Positions 1 to 11,835 of a stretch of 64,000 nt of DNA are shown in pieces. The stretch is from contig NADL03000681.1 in NCBI GenBank assembly GCA_002205965.3, forward strand, positions 434,001 through 498,000, written 5' to 3'. How positions within the stretch are numbered: position 1 is the stretch's first letter; the number at the start of each line of letters is the position of its first letter. Origin of the DNA: Kappaphycus alvarezii (lineage: Eukaryota; Rhodophyta; Florideophyceae; Gigartinales; Solieriaceae). The notes under the pieces are model-generated. The model did not search any database and was not told the origin of the DNA. It saw only the letters and a list, made by a program, of their open reading frames with translations. Both the position numbers and the translations under genes were made by a program.

Positions 1-457
1 TAAAAACTTTGTCAAAGGAGTTTGGGGGCCGTGGGACAGAAATCTGCTACATAGAGTTCTCTATTGCTCTCTTCCATTTATTAAAGGCTCTTAATTGTAA
101 GATCACATATAAAGCGGAAATGTATAAAGAAAACCTGACTTTCGATGTTTGCCTACACTTTTGGTATACCAGTGATGAATTGTTCAAGAAGTATGTCGCA
201 GCAGAGAAAAAAAATGAAGAAATCATACTACTACCTTCAAAAAACGTTTGCAGGTTTGGAGATTTGCGAAAATATGTGCAATCTTTATGAAATTTGACGA
301 TCAATACGGGACAAATTTTATATTTGTAAATCCTCCAGGTGGAGTTCCAAGAACTACACAGGTTTTACCCTTAGTCGGTAGCAAAATTTTTGGAGATATC
401 ATGCCAATCGGTGGCCGCCTTATCAATATTTGGCAGGAGGTAAAGCTGAACCACTAA
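1..457 (+). CDS. 5'-truncated reading frame, unknown protein C-terminus
   Basis: A frame open from the window edge runs to about 285, where it must shift by one base to continue as the frame ending at the stop near 457, giving about 150 residues. The second part contains VNPPGGVPRTTQVLPLVG, a glycine/proline-rich stretch I do not recognise. The single missing-base break next to a TTT run matches the breaks in the conserved genes of this window. No start is visible because the upstream part lies outside the window. It could be a host gene end or a mobile-element protein; the surrounding DNA is AT-rich and otherwise gene-free. No function is assigned. Confidence 0.35.
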
Positions 458-3400
458 ACTTCCTCCGGCGCAATCTCACAACTGCTCTATAATCTTGATC
501 CGTATCGTAAGAAAATTATTATTCTATTTCTTAGCCCTCATTGTTGGTAGTAAAGTAAAACCACGAGTCATGGACTACTTGGACAAATAATTCCACGAAC
601 AACGACTTCCTTTAGAAATATATTCTATCTCTCCAAACAACAATTTTTTCGCCATTAGTAGAGCTTCAGTGGAGTATCTATAGCTCCTTTGCAGACTACA
701 CCCTTTTTTATATTATAACTAGTGTCTCATTTTTGCTTAACCAATGCACTACAGCCTTTCATCTTTTGGTTCTTCCATCTTTCTCCGCGGAATCTTTTCA
801 AACTCTAACTATTTACCAACATTATCTCCATTGTAAGCATTTCGAAGGATCTAAATTTCTTTCGCTTTAACTTAACTGATGGAAGCTCAATTTTCAATTG
901 AATATTGTCTTTTCTGCTATAGTAGAATCAATGTGCACTTATTGGTACTTGTTAATATAATACAATACGCAGAAATACTCTCAATTAAGTAAAGCTCTTG
1001 CAGACCCATTGATGCCCTTGTGTAAAAATTCTCTCCTTCAATCATTCTAGACATAGCTAGTTTACACGGGGTGTCATAGTTCCCGATTATCTCCGTATCA
1101 ACATCACTAAGTCAGCTAAAATTGAGCGGTTAAGCGCAATCATGTCTTCGTTTAAAATACCTTCCAATTCTTTTCGTTCGATCTTCTGTCTTTTATCACT
1201 ACTCTGTAGGTATTTTGATATTTTTCAGGATTCAGAGTCCACATTAACCGCATGTTCCTTCGTCTTGCTATTTTCCACATTTCCTGGACACATCCACCCC
1301 CTACCTAACTTAGACAAGAAAAAAGTCACGCCTCGGCTTTTTCCGCGAAAAAAAAGTTACAAATACCTAACCAATCGACTGGATTTACTATTTCGCTTCT
1401 CATAGTGATAATTTCACCTCTTTCTCGAGATAAGATAAAATGACTGGTAAATTATGCCACTATTATGTCTTTGGTTGAGAAAACCCGTTTTCCAACTGAG
1501 TTTCTTTTAAATCAGCTGAAATTAAGTTACAGATACTGTATGTTTGCGCCCACTTCCACGGGAGCTGGGTAAAGCTGACGGCAGATGAATCAGTTTTGAG
1601 TTGAAGACTCACTAAATCGTATCGCTCGCTAAACTGAATGGCGGTAAACGCCTATGTAATATATGCTTGAAGCAACTGAAACCCCATAAGTAACGGGAAA
1701 TTCCTTACCGCTGAAAAAATCACAAAGAGATCTATAACTTAAATGGTGAACTAGACAATGCTAAAACGACCAATATGTGAGACTTCCCCAAATCCGTTGA
1801 TTTTTTTCCAGTTTTACTCGTTGTGTGCAAGCTTAACTTGAATCATTAATATTAGATAGGTCCAGTATTTACTGAATAACGGATAAAAAGAAGTGTGCAT
1901 AAAAAAAACAACCATACAGTAATCAATAGCATAGGGTGCCCTGAGCTGAAATTGTGAACTATTCTAGCGTAGTAAACTGTGCTGAGGTGGTAGATCTACT
2001 CCTCTCCAGAACCATGTTTCGAGTGTGGAATCACTCACAGTATAATGAAAATTGTAGGTTTATACTTTCTCACTGGTTTTCATGTCACGAAAAGCGCTCA
2101 CATTGGCTTTTAGGCGCATTTTTCGTGACTTATAAAGAAATTTCTGAACGACTGTTTGCCGAAACTCGCAAATACGCAACCTTGAAATCGTGCCGAAATC
2201 GTGTCTTAAGTTTAGGTTCGACATTCGCGATACTATTGTGTACTAAAATTTTATGATCCACTCATTATTTTCTCCACCTAGAAGTCATCAATCGCTATTT
2301 GGTGTTTTTTGAATAATTTCAACCTAAAAACGTTCATTTTTGCTTGTTAGAGGCCCCGTGATATCGTTACGACGATCATTGATCATGACACTAGGGCATC
2401 TCCAGATGGCTAGCTACTATTTCTGAGTTGTTATTCTCCATAATTTAATTATAATCAATCGTTATTGAGGTTGAACTATAGAACAAAACTTGCTTTCGAC
2501 CCAAAAATATCGCCTCGAGGAACCGATACATAAATAATATCTCTAGAATTTACACGAACGTTTTTTATTGACCACAAAAAATATTATGCTTTTCAGATTT
2601 ATTCACCCACTACCGGTTGAGCTTTTACCGCTCCAAAATATTTTAATAGTGATATGAATTATCGGAAACATGAGAGGACCCCAAATAATTCGAACTATAT
2701 GGCGTTAAAGTGGTGATGAAAATCTAAATCACACTAAACTCAAGCCATTCGTGGTATCTTATAATTCTTTGGGCTTTGTTAGAGGATTCATAGGTGGACT
2801 TTGCACCTTAATAGATTCTCTATGGTTTCCTATGCCGATTATTAATATTTATAGTATTACCAGCCATTCTTAACTTCGATTAAAGCCCAAATAGTATACT
2901 TTAAACTTCATGGATAAAGCTGATGCCATTTTCATACACTCCTTCTCTTTAAACTCCCTATAGCTCACTTATGTGTGAGCTATTCGAGAGATAGTCTTAT
3001 CCTGTGCCCCTTATTTCTCTTCTCCGTCTATACAAGGGCGCAAATCGGACCGAATAACGCGAATGAATGCCCAATGAAAGATTCTAGTGGTAATCTGCTG
3101 ATTTATTTCAAATTTTGGCTGTCCAACACAATGAAGTTCGCCCTTTCGACATCTCAAATTCGACGCTTTTGTCCAAGCCAATCGTAGACTAATTCACTGC
3201 ATATTCAGATATAGTCGTACTCATTCATTTTTAATTAAAATATACTCCAGTGTTCTTTGATCATAAATCCCATATTGGAGGTCCTCTATCTTGCTTCACT
3301 TATTTTTCCCACTCGTAAGATGAATCCTCAACACAATCTCTGCCTTATCCTTGTATTATTATCGGAAAATAGTCCTTCATATCAAGCCGTTACCATTTTC

Positions 3401-6400
3401 TTCAAAGACCTACTTTCTCCGAAAAGTTTTTCGTTGTGATTTCATATTATTGTTCTCTTTTCAATTCAGAGGTTGATATAATGAACACAATAAGAGACCT
3501 TGACTGAGTTAATTTTTATCAGAAGCGCCTGGTAAATACATAAGAAATCCCATTCCAATAATTGATCCGTTTCTTTATTTTTGGGGATTGATCTGGACTA
3601 CCGTTTCTTGTGATGTGAGCATAAATTTTTGGATTCTGATTTTAATAACACGATGAGCTTTCTCTCAATCTATAGGAATCTTAGTGCACCACTCGGAAGA
3701 TAAATTCTTCCAGCTTCGCGATGCGATTTAACTTCGATTTTGAGTTTTCTCTGGTTCCCTTGAGCTGAACTGAAGTCCAGTACTGATCCATATGAACTTT
3801 TAGAGGAATTTAAAAATTTAAGACAGATTCTGTGTTGACGTCGCATCCTTGATTGTACTTTTGGCATTTTCGTGATACATAGATTATTCCCTCGAATAAC
3901 CTCCTAGTAAATCACGGCCTGATTCCGTATTCAACGGGTGCATAGGGGAACCATCGGAGTTCCTTCCGCATTTATTGTTGTATATTTTAATATTTTATTC
4001 GGGTAAAATTAAATTTTTAGTGACATCAGTACCTTCGGAGAATTCTTTATATAGATTGTTTCAGTTGATTTTTGAGACGAAGAAGAAGAATCAGAACAAT
4101 GATCTTTGAGTAATTCCGAAATATTTTGCTGTAACCGTTTCCAGAAATACTTAACAGCGTATTTCACTTACCTTACATTTAACTTTTTATTGAGTTACGC
4201 ATCAAGCAATTGTCGAATTTCTGTTCCAATGTTCATGAAAGAACCTCCAGTAGATTATTTTACAGGGTTATACCAGCTAGAGAGTAGATAGCGATGAGGA
4301 TTCATCTCTCAAAATTTACGTCGAAACGAGTGCATGGACGACCTTAAACCCCATTTTAAGCTGTTTTATTGCCGCTTTTATGCGAGTTGTGGTCTTTCTT
4401 TGGTCTACTATCACGTTTCAGTAGTGATGTCGGTTGATAATTCATATTCTATTTTATGTTTTCCTCTCAACTTTGCATTTTCGAAAATTTTCTTCAGCTA
4501 ATGCCCAAAAGGGCTCATTTTTGGAGCTTTGTAGAGATCGACGATTCATTTTAGACATTTTAAAACAAATTACCATGAAAAAATAAAACAGCGGGTTAGT
4601 TTTTTCCCTGTTCTCAGTGTCATCACAAAAATGTAATTCTAGCCCGGCTATCTTACGCGTATAAACGCTTTATACCTCAGAGTAATAGTTATCCGTATTA
4701 AAAAGTTGTTGTCTTCGGGACTTTCAGAAGATTAGCACCCACGGAGTAGGAACTTTATTGCAGCGGTATTTATATTATCACAGTAGAAGGGTCGAAAGAA
4801 TTAAGAATAGTTTAGATGGGTATTCGATTAGTCCTAGGGGTTGAAAACTTTTTATTTTCATCTCGGCTAAGGGCTTTAAGACCAATGTTGGAGCCCAAAG
4901 AGTGCTTCACTTTTACAATCTCCCGTTTCCGCTATATATATCTCCCTATAAATTATTCTCCCCGCCCTAGTGTTAACCTTTTACTTCTTAACGTATTTGT
5001 GGTCCCGATAACGCTACCACTTCTATCAATCAGTGTAATCTTTCCATACCAAAAATATAAAATCAAATCTATTGGACTTTTCTAACGCCCCATACGTGTC
5101 AAGATTACCCAAACTTCTCTACGAAATTCATTATTTACCCACCCTATGAATCGCATTACAATGTGTTCTATATAAAGGTGGAGCCCCATTTCTACAATTT
5201 AGCGTTAGTTTCATTCTAATTAGAAATCTTATCTTATTATACGCGCAATAATACTTTTACTTCCAGCGACTTCCATTTACTCTTCATTATTCAGCATAAA
5301 TATGATATATTTTATAAACATATAATATCAAAATAATTAATTGTATATGACCTGCGTGTCATAAATTTTTCATTTTTCTAAACTATTAAAATATCAGAAT
5401 AGAACGTTTATCGTACATTGCGGCTGAGATGGATGGCTGGAGGTCTTGGATTTTTCAGCAGAAGATATAGTTACATCAATTTATTGAATTGAGTGCTTTT
5501 GTTGATATTTTCTGTGGTTTCCCTAGGGAAACGTTAATTTTTTGTACCCGAAAGAAAAATAAATGTACCATTTTTTGTTGTATTGGTACAGAAATATGGC
5601 TTTTTATGCATTTCGGACTACCATTGGAAGATTATACCATAGAAATATTTTTAATTGCAAGGAATATCACTGTAAATTTGAGTGAAGGCGGTATAGTCAA
5701 CTATGTTACTGTATAAATCGGTTGGTAAGCATCGGTACGATTCTTGCGAATAAGAGCTCCCAAAATTTTTCCCTTTCCGACTTTTTTAGATTTAGAATTG
5801 ACTCTGAGGATGGAAGGGATAAATAGCTCATAGAATCCACCTATATATTTTTAAAATTGCCTTAATTGATCTTTCTGGTAATGTAAGTGTAAAATCAGTC
5901 TGGATTTTTAATGAGTAAAATGGGGAAGGAACTATGGGAAATTATTGACTTTTCAGGACAATTTCACTACTCAGGATAACGCAGCTGCAGCCAGTCAGCC
6001 AGCGGCCCACTGAACACATTAAATTTTGTCTCCATAATGACTTCTACCTAAACAGTTCAATTCTTTCATTTAGACGTTTTCTGCTCTTTCACACTTTTTG
6101 CTTCAAAAGAACCTTTTCTATTATTTTCAATACTGCGTTAAGGTTTGGTAGCATCAATTATGTTTTCAATTCTTAGCTTTTTTGTATCAAATTTTTCTAA
6201 ATGTCTCTCTGGAGAATATGGAGCAAAATAGAGCCCTCTGAAAAGAGAGGAGATTCGATGGCAGATCTATTGCGATATTGAAGACCTATAGTTCCACCTT
6301 TGTCTCCCTTGTAAATTCATGGTTTCCATCTAAATGTTTTTCAATATATACCTACGGAACTCCATATACATCTAGTCAATTTTTTTCAGAATCCTTTGTA

Positions 6401-7280
6401 GTCCTATGCTCGATATTCAGATTAATAACATGATTCCCAGGTTAAATTTGGGCTCTTGATCAATTTCGGACTGCAATTTCCCCATTTTCAATATTACTAG
6501 ATGTATACTTGGACTTTGTAGCACTGTGTATAAGACTCTTCATCTCCCAATACAATTTTGTATCAATTGTTTAGTATACGTTTTGATATCTGTAACAGCA
6601 CCACGGTTGACCAACCTCTGACTAGACTTAGAGAGCCGATATTTCGTAATTACTGTTTGGCCAATTTTTCGAGGAATGCTGTGCATCGCACCGCAAGTTT
6701 GGGATAGCAACGACTACCCTAATTGTTGAATAAATTTTTTGATCTTTTTCTGTTAACCGGCTGGTTCGTCCTGTTGCAGTCTAAGTATTTACCGTTCTCA
6801 TGTAGACTCGAGCCACAGAAAATGCGGCATTCACGCGACCTATCCCCTGAAAATGTTAAGCATTGTCATTCAACTACCCTCACCATTCCCATCCCTTTAT
6901 TTTCGCCGACTTGGCCACCTATGTTTAACTACAGTTGTTTTCTCTTGTTACTCACCTTAGGCAAAGGATCTATTTTTAATCGTGTCTAGTAGTTACCTGC
7001 CTATGCTGTTTGGTCGCTTTGATGGATGCCAACTCGTACGAGTGTTTCTTGGTTGAAGTATGAGGTACGCTTGCTTCAAAAGTCTATGTAGAACTAGCCA
7101 TAATCTCACTGGAACCGTACTCCCATCCTCCGGACATTTGCGTAGTGCTTCGGCCAAATCTAAATCAACCACGAAGGTTACGTCCTATTTTTAAATAAGT
7201 GGGATGAGCACGAGCCTTACGATATCGATTAGTTTTACTTTTTTAGCAAGTTTGATAATTTTAATCAGGCTTACCCGTCC
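458..7280. other. AT-rich gene-poor stretch
   Basis: Nearly 7 kb of AT-rich sequence with only short frames, none over about 100 residues and none resembling a known family. I saw no RNA gene, long tandem array or terminal repeats. Its composition resembles the decayed-transposon stretches at 40-47 kb and 49-56 kb, so it may be heavily mutated mobile-element DNA, but I found no diagnostic motif. Confidence 0.5.
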
Positions 7281-7336
7281 TTGATAGCCTTCTACAGGAC
7301 TTTGAGAAAACAGCAAATGCATTTTCGAAATTCCCA

Positions 7337-7947
7337 CTACTGCAGTGTACTGTACAGTACGGTACATACGTACGTTCTGTCGGGGGCCGCCGCCCAAGCC
7401 CGTAACAAGCCAAGTAGTTTTCCTTGCATAGTCTGGTCCACGTATCGACTGACGGACGCCGACCCGCTTCCTAACCTACCCAGCCAATGCTCCACCCTTT
7501 TCTTCGACACAATTGGTGTGCAGGCCGTGTGTACACGTGATACCTTACACGGCTTTGGCCAGGTAATATCGCCTTGCACCAGTTGTTCCACGGCGACCGT
7601 TGTCGATCGCATCAGACAGTGCCTCAGCCATGCCATCTGGTCTGGTGTTGCAGCCGCCATTCTGGCTCGCATGCCTGTTCGCCTGAACTCAAAGTCATCG
7701 TCGCAGACACAATTCGTTCCTTGACGAATACGTATATCGGTCAAAGCAATCCCTCAAGACCACGTACGAAGATGGTAAAATAAGTACTGTAGTTGCGGAG
7801 TTTGGCTGTAGTTGAGTTTACTGTGTGTTTGCAAATGATAAACTTTACTGGATTCGTGGGAAATGGAATATGGCGGAATTGAATTTCTGGCATATGATAA
7901 TGAAGTGATCCGCACTTCTCGAAGGATTCGCCGTCGTTTCCAGCCAT
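7337..7947 (-). CDS. Unknown protein, about 200 aa, divergent from htrA
   Basis: A minus-strand frame starts at an ATG at 7,947 (MAGNDGESFEKCGSLHYH) and reaches its stop at 7,337 if one missing base is assumed near 7,743. The second half is arginine- and alanine-rich, with CVCDDDFEFRRTGMRARM and a probable helix at LLGLLRAWAAAP. No family is recognised. It sits in moderate-GC DNA, divergent from the htrA gene about 475 bp away, and the shared upstream region carries several TGTACAGTAC-type palindromes. A plus-strand frame of 147 codons overlaps it (7,281-7,724); I prefer the minus strand because its break follows the same one-missing-base rule as the neighbours and it has a plausible Met start. 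Moderate to low certainty. Confidence 0.35.
7346..7366. promoter_or_regulatory. TGTACTGTACAGTAC palindrome
   Basis: An overlapping palindromic run of GTAC units (TGTACTGTACAGTACGGTAC) lies at the 3' end of the unknown minus-strand gene. The same motif recurs at gene flanks throughout the window. Its role is unknown. Confidence 0.4.
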
Positions 7948-8126
7948 TTTTAAGGAATCAGTGCTTACAGCACTTTTGCTGTAAACTAATCAAAAATGAA
8001 ACGTGATGCGGTCGCGAATCTGTGGCAGTGCAATTCGAGCACAAAAAACTACAGTATCAGTATCGCTGATTGGATCACATGTCTCTACCGAGGAAATGCG
8101 AAATGGGCCGCCATCACACAGTCCTT

Positions 8127-8240
8127 TATGTACAGTACAATCCCGCACAGTCTACGTGTATAACATCGCTGTACTTTAGGGACAACAGTGCTGATAATAC
8201 GTGTACAGTACCCTACTTTACAACGGTACAGTAGGTATTC
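8127..8240. promoter_or_regulatory. Cluster of TACAGTAC motifs upstream of htrA
   Basis: Four related motifs occur within about 115 bp: TGTACAGTAC near 8,129, CTGTAC near 8,170, TGTACAGTACC near 8,203 and GGTACAGTA near 8,226, with another partial copy near 8,318. They lie 180-300 bp before the htrA start codon and between two divergent genes, so a promoter or transcription-factor function is possible. A dispersed genomic repeat that prefers gene flanks is equally possible. Confidence 0.4.
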
Positions 8241-8422
8241 ATGCCAGACGTGGTAGTCATGGGGCTTAAAAACCTCGAGCGCACTCACTCGGATCAACAC
8301 AAACCCTTTACCCATACGTACAGTGCCTGTCCCACCCACCGCCACCACACTTTCCTCCTGTCCCATTTCCATCGCCCCTACCGTCCCAACGTTCCAACTC
8401 TATCCAACCCCTTCCCATCACA

Positions 8423-9744
8423 ATGCTCCGCCGCACAGCAGCCCTGACCGCCCGCATCACAGCCCTTCACATGCGCCGTCTCGCCACCCTCAAACCAGAC
8501 CAGCACCCCCCTTCTAACTCCAACAACTCGTTCCTATTCGCCTCCCTCATTGCCATGTCGACCCCCTTCGCCATCGCCCACGCAGAAGCACCCCAACACC
8601 AAACCACAGCCTTCACCAACCTCCCCTATCCCTTCCCCCATCCCTCGTCTCCCACCCCGTCGCCGCTCCCGGCTTCCCCCATGTTGCCGCGCTATGCTGT
8701 TGCCGATGCTGTCGAAAAAGTACTCCCTACTGTCGTACATCCGTCGTGTCTTGTCTAGCTCCAAATTGTCCCTGTTTGCAAACGAGTCAATCTTATAGAG
8801 GTCTCCTCCGGTTCGGGCTTTTTTATTTCCGACCAGGGTCACATTCTCACCAATTCCCACGTCGTGACCGATCGAGATTTGGACGGTGTCCCAGATGATG
8901 ATTGCTTTTTGCATGTCACCCTTTCCTCTGGTGAGACCTACGTCGCCAGGATTCTCGCCGCGGATTATGAATCCGATATCGCTATAGTCAAGGTGAATAT
9001 CGATACGCCGGTTCCAGTGGCAAAAATGGGCGATTCGGATGCCGTGCGTCCAGGTGAGTTTGTTGTCGCCGTGGGATCCCCTTGACCTTGTCCAACTCGT
9101 GCAGCTTTGGTATAATCTCCACAATTCATAGGGATCTAGCATTGACTACCGGAGAGTCGTCGGGCGGTTTGACCTATTTGCAGTTGGATGTCGCCATTAA
9201 TCAGGGAAGTTCGGGAGGACCATGCGTGTCTTTGGATGGCGAGGTGGTAGGCATCTGCTCCATGAAGATTGAAGGCAACGCCGAAGGTATTGGCTTTGCC
9301 ATTCCAATCAAGTACGCCCAAAAGGTGGTCGAGGATTTGCAACACATGGGTATGTGCGACGCCCATTTGTAGGGCTGACCTTGATCTCAGTGACACCGGA
9401 CTTGTTCGAGGATATTCGAAAGGATACCAACTACCGACCCCCAGATGGTTAGAGGCCGAAATGCGGACCACAAATAGCTCAAAGTCAGTAGGACTCATGG
9501 TTCATAATTTAACAAAAGGCGGGCCTGGCGATCGTGCGGGTTTGCGCGCAGGAGATGTTGTCATTGCTGTTAACGGTAGGAGAACCACCACGACCTCCGA
9601 GTTCTTGGCTGCCCTCAACTTCCAAGTCCACAAGGATTGCAAACTTAAAGTCCGAAGAGGCGCCTCTGGAAATTAGAACATATTACCATCCGACCCGAGG
9701 TCCTACGCCCGGAAGTCGGACGGCAGGATAGATGGAGAGGATAA
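8423..9744 (+). CDS. HtrA/Omi-type serine protease with PDZ domain
   Basis: ATP-independent trypsin-like protease and chaperone of the HtrA (DegP/HtrA2) family. The start at 8,423 gives an arginine-rich amphipathic presequence (MLRRTAALTARITALHMRRL), then a hydrophobic segment (FLFASLIAMSTPFAIAHA). Together these suggest mitochondrial import with membrane anchoring, as in Omi. Next come DAVEKVLPTVV, the protease core with SGSGFFI, the catalytic His in TNSHVVTD, the Asp in ESDIAIVKV and the Ser in NQGSSGGP, so the triad is complete. A C-terminal PDZ domain contains GDRAGLRAGDVVIAVNG and ends in HITIRPEV. The frame is broken by single missing bases at C4 9,078-9,081, G3 9,348-9,350, near 9,438-9,448 and A3 9,670-9,672, plus an unclear stretch at 8,735-8,800 that contains an in-frame stop and might hide a 64-bp intron (gtacat..ttatag). 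Convergent with TRM61, about 120 bp apart. Confidence 0.88.
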
Positions 9745-9863
9745 CCCATAAAAGAGTTGCATCGAAAATGTGACCTCAAATGCCTCCACGGTTCGCATAC
9801 AGTAGCCGCAAATCAAGCAGCGAGGTCAACTAGAATCGGGAGAGCCGTTTAATCACGAGATAC

Positions 9864-11071
9864 TCAGAAAAAAAAAACTTGCCTGCATAGATCAGGCAAA
9901 TCGAGCAAGATTTGCCATCCTTGTCCCATTCGAGTCGGCAGCTTTCCTTCCGCTGGTACAACCATTTGACCAGATGGCTCATTACCACCATCGCCTTGAC
10001 CTTTCCCACGCCCTCGTCGTGCAAAGGTCAAATAGCTAGTGTGCCCCTTCATAGACGGGTAGGGCTTACTGTGCAACCTGGCTGCAACACGAAGCACACG
10101 ACCCTCATGACGGCCGTCACTCAAATGTGCCATAGCCAGTCGCTCTGCCCCAGCGGTGCGAGACTTGCGTTTTGTCGATGTGACAATTTCACTCCCATGA
10201 CGCATGCGCTTGCGACGCGGGCCCTCCTGTGCAGATGAGTCTGTCTCAGTATCATTCTCATCCGTGGACGAGTTGGCAAACCCAGGGGTGCCCAGGATTT
10301 GCTCCCTCGTCTCGAATGTCTTGACGGTTGCTGTGAGCGTTTTGACAGAGTGAAATGGACCCTTGCGGAACATGTCGACACTGCGCTGCACTGTTCGACA
10401 CAGGGTGAAAAGGTGCACACGGTACCGTTTGGTTTCAAAACGCGGGCTACTTCGCTTCCCATGAGATATGGAGCCGGCAAGTCGAGAAAAACGGCATCTG
10501 CGGTTGCATCTTGCACCCCTAGGAATCCCGACTCGACGACATTGACACCACCATTGACTCGTATTATAGAATCCAGTCCAAGGGATTGAAAATCCGTCGA
10601 TGCTGCATCTGCCCTTGGTTGATGAAAGTCAAAAGTAAGGACAGTGCCATGCGGAGCCAGAACCCTTGCAAAAGCGATGCTCGCCGAGCCAGATCCAGTA
10701 CCTGCTTCCACCAAAAGACAACCCGGACGTAAATCCAAGTGCAAAGCAATGATAGAAAAGTCATGTGGGTAAACGATTTGCGTGCGGTGCATCATGGCGA
10801 GTGACCAGAGTTCGGGGGTGGGCGAGAATGCATGGACAAAGCCGGCACATTGTTGGGTTCCGGTGCCGACGCCCGGATGCGATTTGGCGTCCCATCGTCG
10901 GCCTAGCGTTTTGCCAATGATGTCGTCGTGGGCGAAACGACCGTAGCGGTTGTTGAGGTACTCGCCGCGTGCAAGCTTGACCGCTGTGACGGAGTTGTAC
11001 TTTTCTTGAACTATGATTAGGTCGCCATGGTTTGCGGTGGGGCTGGTGGCTTGTCCGTTGAGGATTGGCAT
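9864..11071 (-). CDS. TRM61: tRNA (adenine-58-N1) methyltransferase catalytic subunit TRM61
   Basis: S-adenosylmethionine-dependent catalytic subunit of the TRM6-TRM61 complex, which forms m1A58 in the T-loop of tRNAs. The N-terminal part has the family beta domain (GDLIIVQEKYNSVTAVKLA), then the linker TPELWSLAMMHRTQIVYPHD. The Rossmann-fold methyltransferase follows, with SAM motif I EAGTGSGSASIAFA and the active-site motif FLDLPAPY; after it come FSPCVEQ, then VQRSVDMFRKGPFHSVKT and the end motif HTSYLTFARR. The frame breaks once near 10,392, between CVEQ and VQRS, as one missing base (probably GG read as G); the downstream frame stops at 9,864. A low-complexity acidic/basic insert (around 10,170-10,270) separates the core from the C-terminal strand. 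The start at 11,071 is the first Met and gives a normal N-terminus. About 400 residues. The partner subunit TRM6 is not in this window. Confidence 0.9.
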
Positions 11072-11165
11072 GGATGGGAAGGATGAGGGTGATCGGTAGC
11101 GGATGTGTTGAACGAGTCAGTCTTGGATTAGGTTTTCAAACGATAGCGGTCTCTGTTAACACACT

Positions 11166-11356
11166 CTGCTGTATACCGTAGTACAGTACTTACTACTTTG
11201 TACAGTACCGTTCTTATTGAATAATGGCGATTCGTGCCGTTGATCCCGTACAATGGTGACTTTACCTTGTGGTCCACTTCACCGTTATTTACCATCCTGT
11301 ACTTTCTGTACAGAACTGTTCCTGTACTGTACTGTACATTACGGTACCGTATCCAT
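11166..11356. promoter_or_regulatory. Cluster of TGTACAGTAC motifs upstream of TRM61
   Basis: At least six overlapping copies lie 95-285 bp upstream of the TRM61 start, including GTAGTACAGTACTT, TTTGTACAGTACCG, TCTGTACAGAAC and CCTGTACTGTACTGTAC. This mirrors the cluster before htrA. The motifs are self-complementary and clearly non-random; their function is not known. Confidence 0.45.
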
Positions 11357-11399
11357 AACATTCGTCAATCCACTCGCTCCCTCCCACTCCAGAGTCCGG

Positions 11400-11835
11400 A
11401 CTTTTATCCCGATGACCAGTCTCAATGCGGCGAGCGCGGAAAAGCGGCGAAAGTACCAAGGCTTTCTGGAGGAATTACCGGGGAGAAGCAGGCTAGTTCC
11501 TGTTCCAATCTCTACTCTTGGCGGATGGCATCCAGGCGTTCTCAGTGGTCACGGAGTTTGCAAGAACCGTCGCCAGCCGCGCAATGGAACGGTTTGCGAA
11601 GGCTCGCGGCATACTTCTACAACGACGCTCGGCGTTGGTAGTAACTTATAACGCTGCTTGTCTGCTGGCTGGCCTCCCATCGACTTTCTGGTAGACTGTT
11701 GTTGGCTAGCATTCGACAGCAATGATTTCTACATGCTTCGACCATCGGCACATTAACATGACATGCAGATTTGCAACTCCAAATGGGTCCCACCCAATCC
11801 ATACATCTCAATAAGGACAACACCCCCTCTTTTTT
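11400..11835 (+). mobile_element. 3' end of a non-LTR-like retroelement (C-terminal domain and tail)
   Basis: A plus-strand frame contains KYQGFLEELPGRSRLVPV followed by STLGGWHPG. The STLGGWH signature is shared with two minus-strand fragments at 33.3 kb and 34.7 kb, where it follows a reverse-transcriptase-linked DQYGDHALCCG motif. From 11,570 to 11,835 the DNA is strongly similar (roughly four bases in five by eye) to 35,157-35,420 in direct orientation, including the non-coding tail. This marks it as the 3' end of a repeated element inserted beside the TRM61 promoter. Only the 3' part is present, as expected for 5'-truncated target-primed insertions. The exact clade is not determined. Confidence 0.6.

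Noticed and set aside
8534..9142. 202-codon minus-strand frame opposite htrA
   Set aside because: It lies wholly opposite the HtrA coding region, whose catalytic motifs are unmistakable; the glycine/arginine-rich end is the complement of the Pro/Ser-rich htrA linker.
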